Positions 1 through 6,224 are shown, counted from the first letter of the stretch. The stretch is DNA of 6,874 nucleotides from an uncultured Prevotella sp. (GCA_900553285.1 USCX01000072.1:1-6874); one strand, 5' to 3'. Numbers and translations are program-made. The notes: generated by a model from the sequence alone, not told the origin.

Positions 1-2127
1 GCCTCGGACTGTGACGACGCGCGCCGTGTGGAGGGCGAGATGGCCCGGATGGCCGCACGGCGCAACCGCGTGATCCGCGTGGCCTTGGTGGGCAATCCGA
101 ACTGCGGCAAGACGTCGCTCTTCAACATCGCGGCCGGAGCCCACGAGCACGTCGGCAATTACAGCGGTGTGACCGTCGACGCCAAAGAGGGCACTTTCGA
201 GCACGGCGGCTATAAGTTCACGCTCGTCGACCTGCCCGGCACGTATTCGCTCTCGGCGTTCAGCCCCGAGGAGCTCTACGTCCGCAAGAGCCTGACGGAG
301 GAGATGCCCGACATCGTGGTGAACGTGGTCGACAGCTCGAACCTGGAGCGGAATCTCTATCTGACGACACAACTCATCGACATGGACCTGCGCATCGTCA
401 TGGCGCTGAACATGTATGACGAGTTCCGCAAGCGCGGCGACGAGCTCGACACCGAGCGCCTCGGCCAGCTGTTGGGCATGCCCTTGGTGCCCACGGTGAG
501 CCGCACGGGCGAGGGCATCGACCGGCTTTTCGACACGCTCATCCATGTCTACGAGCGCAAGCAGCCGCCCCTCTGCCGTCATATCCACATCAACCACGGC
601 GTGGAGCTGGAACAAAGCATCGCCCGCTTGCAGGCCCTCATCAAGCAGGACCAGGGCATCCGCTACAAGTACTCGACCCGCTTCCTTGCCATCAAGTATC
701 TCGAACGGGACAAGGACATCGAGACCGTCGTAGAGGGCCTGCCGGGCCGCGAGGAAATCATCGCCACGCGGTTTGAGGAACAGAAACGCATAGGCGAACT
801 GCTGCACATGCAGCTCGACGCGGCGCTCGTCGACGCCAAGTATGCGTTCATACAGGGCGCCCTGAAAGAGACCTACGTGCCGGCCGCGTCCGGCCTCGCC
901 TCGCGGCGCACCCCGACCGACAGGATCGACGCCGTGGTCACCAACAAATGGCTGGCCTTCCCCCTGTTCTTCTGTCTGCTTTATCTGATTTTCCAAGGCA
1001 CTTTCACGTTGGGCAATTACCCTATGGAGTGGATTGAATGGCTCGTCGGCGAGTTCGGGGGCTGGATTTCCACCTACATGGCCGACGGTATGCTGAAGGA
1101 CCTCATCGTCGACGGCATCATAGCAGGCGTGGGGAGCGTCTTGGTGTTCCTGCCGAACATCATGCTTCTCTATCTGTTCATCTCGTTGCTCGAAGACTCG
1201 GGCTACATGGCGCGGGCAGCCTTCATCATGGACAAGATCATGCACCGGATCGGCCTGCACGGCAAATCGTTCATCCCGATGATTATGGGCTTCGGCTGCA
1301 ACGTGCCGGCCGTCATGGCGACGCGCACCATCGAGAGCCGGAGGAGCCGCCTGATCACGATGCTGGTCATCCCGTTCATGTCGTGCACGGGCCGCATGCC
1401 GCTCTACATCCTGATGGCCGGGGCGTTCTTTCCGCGGTGCGCCAGCCTCGTCGTGCTCGGGCTTTATGTGCTGGGCATCGTCGTCGCGGTGCTGTCGGCC
1501 CATCTGGTCGGACGGTTTGTCAAAGAAGAAGACCTGCCCTTCGTCATGGAGCTTCCGCCTTATCGCATCCCGACAATGAAATCCGTTTTCCGCCACACGT
1601 GGGAAAAGGGAAAGCAATACCTGCATAAGATGAGCGGCATCATCCTGGTCTGCTCGGTCATCATCTGGTTTCTCGGCTACTTCCCTAACCACAACGACTA
1701 TGACACTGTGGCCGAACAGCAGGAAAATTCGTACATAGGCTACATAGGAAAAGCCATCGAGCCTGTTTTTGCCCCGTTGGGTTTTGACTGGAAAATGAGT
1801 ACGGGCATCCTGTCGGGCATAGGTGCCAAGGAACTCGTCGTGAGCACGCTCGGCGTCATGTATAGCGGCGAGGGCGAAGAAGGGGCCGCGTCAGCCGTCA
1901 CGGGCGACACGCCGTTGCAACGTGCCCTTCTCAGGACCGTGACGCCGGCCGCCGCACTTTCCTACATGGTGTTCGTCCTGCTTTACTTTCCCTGTATCGC
2001 CACGTTTGCGGCCATCCGTCAGGAAAGCGGCGGATGGCGCTGGGCGCTGTTCTCGGCGGTTTATACCGTCTGCGCGGCGTGGGTCGTGGCCTACCTCATT
2101 TACCGGTTGGCCCTCTTGTGGTTATGA
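1..2127 (+). CDS. feoB: Ferrous iron transporter FeoB (5'-partial, probable FeoA-FeoB fusion)
   Basis: FeoB is an inner-membrane Fe(II) importer with an N-terminal GTPase domain. The frame is open to base 1, so the true start probably lies outside; GTG at 28 is only the first start-type codon inside. Residues here are counted from that GTG. G1 is GNPNCGKTS (residues 22-30, nt 91-117), the switch I Thr lies in YSGVTVD (Thr49), G3 is DLPG (68-71), G4 is NMYD (nt 409-420) and G5 is SRTG (nt 499-510). A helical spacer follows, then a polytopic membrane domain from about residue 305. It holds the conserved cysteine motifs FGCNVPA (Cys424), SCTGRMP (Cys453) and YFPCIATF (Cys656), plus GIGAKELVVSTLGVMY. 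The charged stretch before the P-loop looks like the linker after a FeoA domain, as in Bacteroidota FeoAB fusions; this is inference because FeoA is not in the window. The C-terminus appears complete. No separate FeoB-associated Cys-rich protein follows. Confidence 0.96.
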   Translation, partial: ASDCDDARRVEGEMARMAARRNRVIRVALVGNPNCGKTSLFNIAAGAHEHVGNYSGVTVDAKEGTFEHGGYKFTLVDLPGTYSLSAFSPEELYVRKSLTEEMPDIVVNVVDSSNLERNLYLTTQLIDMDLRIVMALNMYDEFRKRGDELDTERLGQLLGMPLVPTVSRTGEGIDRLFDTLIHVYERKQPPLCRHIHINHGVELEQSIARLQALIKQDQGIRYKYSTRFLAIKYLERDKDIETVVEGLPGREEIIATRFEEQKRIGELLHMQLDAALVDAKYAFIQGALKETYVPAASGLASRRTPTDRIDAVVTNKWLAFPLFFCLLYLIFQGTFTLGNYPMEWIEWLVGEFGGWISTYMADGMLKDLIVDGIIAGVGSVLVFLPNIMLLYLFISLLEDSGYMARAAFIMDKIMHRIGLHGKSFIPMIMGFGCNVPAVMATRTIESRRSRLITMLVIPFMSCTGRMPLYILMAGAFFPRCASLVVLGLYVLGIVVAVLSAHLVGRFVKEEDLPFVMELPPYRIPTMKSVFRHTWEKGKQYLHKMSGIILVCSVIIWFLGYFPNHNDYDTVAEQQENSYIGYIGKAIEPVFAPLGFDWKMSTGILSGIGAKELVVSTLGVMYSGEGEEGAASAVTGDTPLQRALLRTVTPAAALSYMVFVLLYFPCIATFAAIRQESGGWRWALFSAVYTVCAAWVVAYLIYRLALLWL

Positions 2128-2133
2128 TTCAGG

Positions 2134-2168
2134 CAAAGCGCCCGGCTGATAAGAGGCCGAGCGCTTTG
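2134..2168 (+). terminator. Putative feoB terminator hairpin
   Basis: CAAAGCGC (2134-2141) pairs perfectly with GCGCTTTG (2161-2168). Inside, after one C/A mismatch, CGGC (2143-2146) pairs with GCCG (2156-2159), leaving a 9-nt loop. The hairpin starts 6 nt after the feoB stop, a typical terminator position. There is no T-run after it, so it may act mainly as an mRNA 3'-end stabiliser. Confidence 0.5.
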
Positions 2169-2345
2169 CATATAAGGGCCAGCACGGGTGAGTGCCTTTA
2201 CGCCCCGTCCGCGCGCTGTTGGGGCAGGGCGACAGCCCGGACGGGGACGCCGACAGTTTTTCCAGTCAAAGCGATGCTTTTTCCTGTCGCCTCGATGGCC
2301 TATATGAGCTTTCAAGGGAAAAGACGCAATACGCTGATTGCCTTG
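2169..2345. other. Hairpin-rich gap with no supported gene
   Basis: No convincing reading frame is present. The sequence is strongly structured. CCCCGTCCG (2203-2211) pairs with CGGACGGGG (2238-2246), and inside it GCTGT (2215-2219) pairs with ACAGC (2232-2236). Further on, CGACAG (2251-2256) pairs with CTGTCG (2284-2289) around a small AAAGC-GAT-GCTTT hairpin (2268-2280) that is followed by further Ts. These elements could be 3'-UTR structure of feoB, stacked terminators or a small RNA. I recognise no known RNA family and found no TAnnTTTG promoter within the gap on either strand. Confidence 0.4.
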
Positions 2346-2395
2346 ACGTAAGAAGCACCGGACATTTCAACGAATGTGTCCGGTGCTTCTTACGT
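2346..2395 (-). terminator. 19-bp perfect inverted repeat, tRNA-Lys terminator (likely bidirectional)
   Basis: ACGTAAGAAGCACCGGACA (2346-2364) is exactly complementary to 2377-2395, giving a 19-bp uninterrupted stem with a 12-nt loop. On the minus strand it begins 2 nt after the last base of tRNA-Lys, so it should end the tRNA transcript. It would also block read-through from feoB into the antisense of the tRNA. Neither side carries a long T-run, so function is inferred from position and stem quality. Confidence 0.7.
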
Positions 2396-2397
2396 AG

Positions 2398-2470
2398 TGA
2401 CCCGCTTGGGGCTCGAACCCAAGACCCCAACATTAAAAGTGTTGTGCTCTACCAACTGAGCTAGCGAGTC
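2398..2470 (-). tRNA. tRNA-Lys (anticodon UUU)
   Basis: The minus strand folds into a complete 73-nt cloverleaf. The acceptor GACTCGC pairs with GCGGGTC (one T-G wobble), the D stem is GCTC/GAGC, and the anticodon stem CAACA/TGTTG holds the loop CTTTTAA with anticodon TTT. The variable loop is GGGTC, the T stem is TTGGG/CCCAA with loop TTCGAGC, and the discriminator base is A. This decodes AAA and AAG lysine codons. The 3' CCA is not encoded, so it must be added by the CCA-adding enzyme. It stands alone with its own promoter about 25 nt upstream and a strong hairpin just downstream. Confidence 0.97.
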
Positions 2471-2495
2471 TAACCTCTTTGCTGTTAAGCGAGTG

Positions 2496-2527
2496 CAAAG
2501 GTAAGAAGTTTAATCTGAACGGCCAAA
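2496..2527 (-). promoter_or_regulatory. Bacteroidota-type promoter of tRNA-Lys
   Basis: Read on the minus strand, TTTG (2524-2527) is followed after 20 nt by TACCTTTG (2496-2503). This matches the -33 TTTG and -7 TAnnTTTG consensus used by the primary sigma factor of Bacteroidota. Transcription should start near 2485-2492, giving a leader of about 15-20 nt before the mature tRNA 5' end at 2470. Confidence 0.8.
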
Positions 2528-2543
2528 CATTTCTTTGTTTTTT

Positions 2544-3662
2544 TTATTCTTCGGTGTCGTCGGGGCTGTCGGGAACGGCAGGGGCAGGGTGGTTCTCTTT
2601 GACGACATACCGCTTATAATAGGAAATGAGGAGTGTGGTGAGTGGCAGGGCGATGATGAGGCCAATGAGCCCCATGAGGTATCCCCAGACAGAGAGGGAG
2701 AGCAGGACGATGGCGGGGGAGAGGCCCATGATTTTCCCCATGATTTTAGGTGTCACGACGGCGTCTTGAATGACCTGTACCACGCAGTAGACAAGCACTA
2801 CGCTGCCCATCAGCCACCAAAAGCTGTCGCCGCTGTCCGCCGTTCGGAGCAAGGCTAAGATGAGCGCCGGGAGAAAACCGATGAGCTGCAAGTAAGGCAC
2901 GAAGCTGATGATGCCGATGAAGACGCCCAAGCCGATGGGCATGGGGAAGTCGACAAGCATGAAGCCGGCCGAGAACATGATACAGTTGCTCAGTGCCACG
3001 AGTGCCTGGCCACGGAAATAGCCGCTCATGCCGCGTTCGACATCGCCTACCAGTGCTTTCGCAAAATTCCGTCTCGCTGCCGGGATGAAGCGTAACCATC
3101 TTTGGGCGAATTTCTCGTAGTCCATGAGCAGGAAGAAGAGGTAGAGCAGGGTGATGAGTGACGACACGAGGCTGAATATCACGTTGGCTGTGGACCATAC
3201 GACGTTCCATACCTTTGGGGCCACTTCCTTGATGACGTCGATGATGTCGTTCTTTTTCAGCAGTTCGTCGATGTTCAGTTGAGAGATATGTTCGCGCAGG
3301 TACTCTTGCAGTCCGCGTGGGATGCTTGGGGCCCGGTATCCTCCGTCGAGGTACTTTAAGGCGACGTCTTTCAGGTGTATGCATTCTTCAATCATCGGCG
3401 GGACGGCCAGGTAGAGCAGGCCGCCGACCAGGCCGCAGAGCAGCAGCAGCGTGACAATGATGGCTACGGCCCGGAAGCGCAGCCGGCACCTATATTGAAA
3501 GAAACAGACGATCGGATAGAGCATGTAAGCCACCACCCACGCCACCACGAAGGGGATGAGCACGCTGCTGAGGTAATTGACAGCCGCGATGAGGAGGATG
3601 AAGCCCGTCAGGAAGATAAGGCCTCGTATGAAACGGTCGAAAGTGATTTCCTGTTTGAACAT
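2544..3662 (-). CDS. AI-2E/PerM-family transporter (permease-like membrane protein)
   Basis: This is a 372-residue polytopic inner-membrane protein of the AI-2E transporter family (PF01594; E. coli TqsA, YdiK and PerM are members). Two long hydrophobic segments (about residues 12-50 and 63-90) precede a soluble helical region (about 95-150). A further segment ends in LLMDYEKF, and the rest is largely membrane-embedded with family signatures: the GYFRGQ region, FVPYLQLIGFLPALI, PKIMGKIMGLSP, and a final stretch containing WGYLMGLIGLIIALPL. The tail is proline-rich and acidic (ending DDTEE). Length is normal for the family. Substrates vary across the family, and AI-2 export is documented for few members, so the substrate here is unknown. 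It starts at ATG 3660-3662 with no strong Shine-Dalgarno and is divergent from rsmI. Its stop lies 17 nt upstream of the tRNA-Lys -33 box. Confidence 0.92.
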   Translation of the reverse strand: MFKQEITFDRFIRGLIFLTGFILLIAAVNYLSSVLIPFVVAWVVAYMLYPIVCFFQYRCRLRFRAVAIIVTLLLLCGLVGGLLYLAVPPMIEECIHLKDVALKYLDGGYRAPSIPRGLQEYLREHISQLNIDELLKKNDIIDVIKEVAPKVWNVVWSTANVIFSLVSSLITLLYLFFLLMDYEKFAQRWLRFIPAARRNFAKALVGDVERGMSGYFRGQALVALSNCIMFSAGFMLVDFPMPIGLGVFIGIISFVPYLQLIGFLPALILALLRTADSGDSFWWLMGSVVLVYCVVQVIQDAVVTPKIMGKIMGLSPAIVLLSLSVWGYLMGLIGLIIALPLTTLLISYYKRYVVKENHPAPAVPDSPDDTEE

Positions 3663-3696
3663 AGCGTTGACGGCATGTGTGGTTTTTCCTCACTTG

Positions 3697-3730
3697 CAAA
3701 AATAACGAATAACATCCATAAAAATCGAAA
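3697..3730 (-). promoter_or_regulatory. Probable promoter of the AI-2E-family gene
   Basis: On the minus strand TATTTTTG (3697-3704) fits the -7 consensus TAnnTTTG. A degenerate -33 element, TTTCG (3726-3730), lies 21 nt upstream. Transcription would start near 3686-3692, giving a leader of about 25-30 nt before the ATG at 3662. The -7 box is convincing; the -33 box is weak. Confidence 0.5.
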
Positions 3731-3742
3731 TATCGCTGCCGA

Positions 3743-3776
3743 TTTGTGGGCAAGTAGCGGGAATTACATATATTTG
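3743..3776 (+). promoter_or_regulatory. Bacteroidota-type promoter of rsmI, abutting the start codon
   Basis: TTTG (3743-3746) and TATATTTG (3769-3776) are separated by 22 nt and match the -33/-7 consensus. The -7 box ends only 4 nt before the ATG at 3781. Since transcription normally begins a few bases after this box, the mRNA should start at or within a few bases of the initiation codon, leaving no room for a ribosome-binding site. Confidence 0.75.
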
Positions 3777-3780
3777 CACT

Positions 3781-4512
3781 ATGGGAATGCTATACGTCGT
3801 GCCTACGCCGGTAGGCAACATGGAGGATATGACACTGCGGGCGGTTCGGATTCTGAAAGAAGCCGACGTCATTCTGGCGGAGGACACGCGTACGTCGGGC
3901 GTCCTCCTGAAGCATTTTGAGGTCAGAGGCCGCATGATGTCCTACCACAAGTTCAACGAGCATCAGGTCGTCGAGATGCTTGCCGCCCGGATGGAGGCAG
4001 GCGAGACGATGGCGCTCGTTTCCGACGCGGGCACGCCCGCCATTTCCGACCCGGGGTTCCTGTTGGTCCGCGCCTGTGTGGAGCGTGGTGTCGAGGTGCA
4101 GTGCCTGCCGGGCGCGACGGCTTTCGTGCCCGCTTTGGTCGCTTCGGGCTTGCCCTGCGAGCGTTTTTGTTTTGAGGGCTTCCTCCCGCAGAAGAAAGGC
4201 CGCGCCACACAACTGGCCTCGCTCGCCCCGGAGGAGCGGACGATGGTTTTCTACGAGTCGCCGCACCGCCTTGTGAAAACCTTGCAGCAGATGGCCGGAG
4301 TGTTCGGCCCCGGACGGCGCGCAGCCGCCGTCCGCGAGATCTCGAAAGTGCATGAGGAAACCGTTCGCGGGACGCTCGAAGAGCTGGCCGCCCACTTTAC
4401 GGAAAAAGCCCCCCGCGGGGAGTTCGTTCTTATCGTCGCCGGGGTTGAGCATACCAAGAAAAAGAATAAAGAAAGAGAGAAGAACGAACCACTACCACTT
4501 GTCGAAGATTAA
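3781..4512 (+). CDS. rsmI: 16S rRNA (cytidine(1402)-2'-O)-methyltransferase RsmI
   Basis: RsmI uses S-adenosylmethionine to 2'-O-methylate C1402 of 16S rRNA in the ribosomal P-site region; RsmH adds the N4-methyl group at the same base. The 243-residue product has the tetrapyrrole-methylase-type fold signatures in the expected order: YVVPTPVGNMEDMTLRA near the N-terminus, LAEDTRTSGVLLKHF, the SAM-site motif VSDAGTPAISDPG, LPGATAFVPALVASGLP, FEGFLPQKKG, VFYESPHRL and REISKVHEE. The C-terminus after the core (from about residue 223) is a Lys/Glu-rich tail. It is shorter than E. coli RsmI, which has extra residues at both ends. The first ATG (3781) is chosen because it directly follows the promoter; ATG 3787 is an alternative giving MLYVVPTP. 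The lipoprotein gene begins 9 nt after the stop, suggesting one transcript. Confidence 0.96.
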   Translation: MGMLYVVPTPVGNMEDMTLRAVRILKEADVILAEDTRTSGVLLKHFEVRGRMMSYHKFNEHQVVEMLAARMEAGETMALVSDAGTPAISDPGFLLVRACVERGVEVQCLPGATAFVPALVASGLPCERFCFEGFLPQKKGRATQLASLAPEERTMVFYESPHRLVKTLQQMAGVFGPGRRAAAVREISKVHEETVRGTLEELAAHFTEKAPRGEFVLIVAGVEHTKKKNKEREKNEPLPLVED

Positions 4513-4521
4513 CAGTTGAGT

Positions 4522-5397
4522 ATGAAAAAAGTCATGACCTTAGTGGCGGTAGCCCTTATGGGGGCGCTGACCGCCTGCGAAAACAAAGCGACGCAAGAGC
4601 AGCAGGCTCAGGCCGACGTGTCGAGCCGCGACTCGCTGCTGAGTGTCATCGCCCAGAAGGACAATGAGTTGAACGATATGATGACGACGTTCAACGACAT
4701 CCAGGAGGGCTTTCGCCAGATTAACGAAGCCGAAGGGCGGGTCAACCTGACGAAAGGACAGCCAGAAACGTCGCAGCGCGAGGAAATCAAGGAAAACATC
4801 GCCTTCATCCAGAGAACGATGCAGCTCAACCGCGAGCTCATAGCCCGTTTGCGTCAGCAGTTGAAGACGAACACGTCGGCCAGTTCCAAACTCAAAGCCA
4901 CGCTTGAAGCGACCATCGACGGCCTGAACGCTGAACTGGAAGCGAAGAACAAGCAGATTGCCGACCTGACGGCCGAACTGGAACAGAAGAATCTTTATAT
5001 CGCCCGGCAAGGCGAGCAGATCAACACGCTCAACCAGAACGTGACCAGCCTCACGGCGCAGAATGAAGCCAAGAGCCGCACAGTGGCGGCCCAGGACAAG
5101 GAGCTCAACACGGGGTGGTACGTTTTCGGCACGAAGCGTGAACTCAAGGAGCAGAACATCCTGCAGGGGGGCGACGTTCTCCGTTCGGGCCAGTTCAACA
5201 AGGATTATTTCACGCGGGTTGACATTCGTGTGGACAAGGTCATCAGGCTGTATTCAAAGAGTGCCAAGCTCCTGACCAACCATCCTGCGGGCAGCTATTC
5301 GCTCGACCGCGACAGCCAGGGCCAATACACGCTGCGCATCACCAATCCGCAGGAATTCTGGAGCACGAGCCGCTATCTGGTCATCGTTGTGAAGTAA
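4522..5397 (+). CDS. Coiled-coil lipoprotein, Cbp1-like (possible adhesin)
   Basis: The 291-residue product opens with a type II signal peptide: two lysines, a hydrophobic run and the lipobox ALTAC with Cys19 as the lipidated residue. Residues from about 25 to 192 are rich in Glu, Gln, Lys and Leu with heptad-like spacing and almost no Pro (for example LNAELEAKNKQIADLTAELE), so a long coiled coil is expected. A compact C-terminal domain follows (about 194-291, from ELNTGWYVFGTKRELKEQ to RYLVIVVK). This layout and the motif FVFGTK/YVFGTK recall Bacteroides proteins annotated as Cbp1-family collagen-binding adhesins; that match is from memory and collagen binding is not shown here. ATG 4522 is preferred over TTG 4516 because it gives the classic MKK signal start. 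The gene lies 9 nt after rsmI and is probably co-transcribed with it. Confidence 0.82.
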   Translation: MKKVMTLVAVALMGALTACENKATQEQQAQADVSSRDSLLSVIAQKDNELNDMMTTFNDIQEGFRQINEAEGRVNLTKGQPETSQREEIKENIAFIQRTMQLNRELIARLRQQLKTNTSASSKLKATLEATIDGLNAELEAKNKQIADLTAELEQKNLYIARQGEQINTLNQNVTSLTAQNEAKSRTVAAQDKELNTGWYVFGTKRELKEQNILQGGDVLRSGQFNKDYFTRVDIRVDKVIRLYSKSAKLLTNHPAGSYSLDRDSQGQYTLRITNPQEFWSTSRYLVIVVK

Positions 5398-5443
5398 GCC
5401 CTTCGCCGGGGCTTTCCGGTGAGGGGCGGCCTTCTGGCCTTTT
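5396..5443 (+). terminator. Weak terminator-like hairpins after the lipoprotein gene
   Basis: AAGCCC (5396-5401, overlapping the stop codon) pairs with GGGCTT (5409-5414), and GGCC (5428-5431) pairs with GGCC (5436-5439) followed by TTTT (5440-5443). Both stems are short, so partial termination or none is possible. Confidence 0.35.
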
Positions 5444-5468
5444 GTGTGAGTGGTCCTCCTGCTGCCCG

Positions 5469-5487
5469 CCGCCGTCCGTGACGGCGG
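5469..5487 (+). other. 8-bp GC-only-type hairpin upstream of the secreted-protein gene
   Basis: CCGCCGTC (5469-5476) pairs perfectly with GACGGCGG (5480-5487) around a 3-nt loop, ending 29 nt before the next start codon. No T-run follows. It could be a terminator remnant, a leader hairpin affecting translation, or a processing site between two cistrons. I find no TAnnTTTG promoter between 5398 and 5516. Confidence 0.4.
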
Positions 5488-5516
5488 GTGCGGACAACAT
5501 ATAAAAGAATACGCGT

Positions 5517-6185
5517 ATGAGAAAATTATTGAACCTTTCCCTCCGCCGCATGGTGATGGCGTTGTGCGCTGCGGTCCTGTGCGTCCCTCTGTGGGCCCAG
5601 CAGAGCCAGCAGGTGTCGCGTTCGAAGACTCTTTTTGCCCTGCCGAAGTTTCAGAAAGCCAAGGTGTTGCAGCCCTTCGGCCGCTATGTCACGGCCGACG
5701 CCAACATCCTGCTGAAGAAGTCGACGCTGTGCTATCTTGAAAACGACACCGTGATGGAGGCCAACGTGGCCAACATACTGGGCGTCGATTTCAACGACAC
5801 GCTTCGCTACCGCAAGGTCGACGGGGGAGCGATGGGGCGTGTCATCGCCGAAAAGAACTGGCGCACGCTCGTCGTCGTGACCACAATCGACATGGACCGT
5901 TACCGTGCGGAGACGGTCGGCGGCGACAACCTGCCTTTCTTCGAGATTTCCGAGCTCAACGTTTTTCTTGAAATCGACGGCGATTCGCGCGAAGACTCGA
6001 AAGGCTACCCGCTCGAACAGCGTTATTATTTCATCATCGACGGCGTTCCGGTGCGTGCCACGGAGAAAAACATCAAGCCGCGCGTCAAACCCGAGATGAA
6101 GGACGCTTTCAAACGTCTGATGAACGACAAGTATTGGAGTTGGAACGACGCCAACTCGCTCATTTCCATACTGGGCTACATCTAA
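5517..6185 (+). CDS. Secreted protein of unknown function
   Basis: The 222-residue product begins with a Sec-type signal peptide: basic start (MRK, then RR at 10-11), a hydrophobic core and a likely cleavage after LWA (Ala27), leaving QQSQQ at the mature N-terminus. With no lipobox and no later membrane segment it is expected in the periplasm or outside the cell. The mature part (about 195 residues) is mixed alpha/beta in appearance. Distinctive stretches are LQPFGRYVTADANILLKK, the acidic FLEIDGDSREDSKGYPL, and the C-terminal KDAFKRLMNDKYWSWNDANS. I recall similar exported hypothetical proteins in Bacteroides but can name no domain or function. ATG 5517 is the only start that retains the full signal peptide; no Shine-Dalgarno is evident. 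It lies 119 nt after the lipoprotein gene on the same strand. Confidence 0.85.
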   Translation: MRKLLNLSLRRMVMALCAAVLCVPLWAQQSQQVSRSKTLFALPKFQKAKVLQPFGRYVTADANILLKKSTLCYLENDTVMEANVANILGVDFNDTLRYRKVDGGAMGRVIAEKNWRTLVVVTTIDMDRYRAETVGGDNLPFFEISELNVFLEIDGDSREDSKGYPLEQRYYFIIDGVPVRATEKNIKPRVKPEMKDAFKRLMNDKYWSWNDANSLISILGYI

Positions 6186-6190
6186 ATGGC

Positions 6191-6209
6191 CGGGCGCCGG
6201 AAGCGCCCG
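6191..6209 (+). other. Short GC-rich hairpin just after the secreted-protein gene
   Basis: CGGGCGC (6191-6197) pairs perfectly with GCGCCCG (6203-6209) around the loop CGGAA, starting 6 nt after the stop codon. It has no T-run and probably acts with the stronger terminator at 6225-6268, or as a 3'-end block against exonucleases. Confidence 0.4.
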
Positions 6210-6224
6210 ACCCCCGGGAAACAG

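Noticed and set aside
1038..1628. A 196-codon plus-strand frame inside feoB.
   Set aside because: It is an out-of-frame shadow of the FeoB membrane domain and is full of His, Arg and Pro.
2124..2351. A 75-codon open frame whose ATG overlaps the feoB stop (ATGA), suggesting translational coupling of a small Feo-associated protein.
   Set aside because: The predicted peptide has no membrane segment or Cys cluster like known Feo partners, is low-complexity in Arg/Ala/Pro, and runs straight through several strong hairpins including the feoB terminator-like one.
2346..2397. Inverted repeat next to a tRNA as an integration (att) site or mobile-element end.
   Set aside because: No integrase, no direct repeat of the tRNA 3' end and no cargo genes are present; a terminator explains the repeat better.
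2746..3384. A 212-codon minus-strand frame inside the AI-2E-family gene.
   Set aside because: It is an out-of-frame shadow with strongly biased Arg/His content, whereas the overlapping frame gives a well-formed membrane protein.
3663..3742. Possible riboswitch or structured leader upstream of rsmI.
   Set aside because: The rsmI promoter lies at the start codon, so this DNA should not be in the rsmI mRNA; it is explained by the divergent promoter and short leader of the AI-2E-family gene.
3790..4452. A 220-codon minus-strand open frame opposite rsmI.
   Set aside because: The plus strand encodes all conserved RsmI motifs in order; the antisense product has no recognisable pattern and no promoter.
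5517..5580. Possible twin-arginine signal in the secreted protein (RR at residues 10-11).
   Set aside because: The surrounding residues do not fit the S/T-R-R-x-F-L-K pattern, and the peptide fits an ordinary Sec signal with cleavage after LWA.
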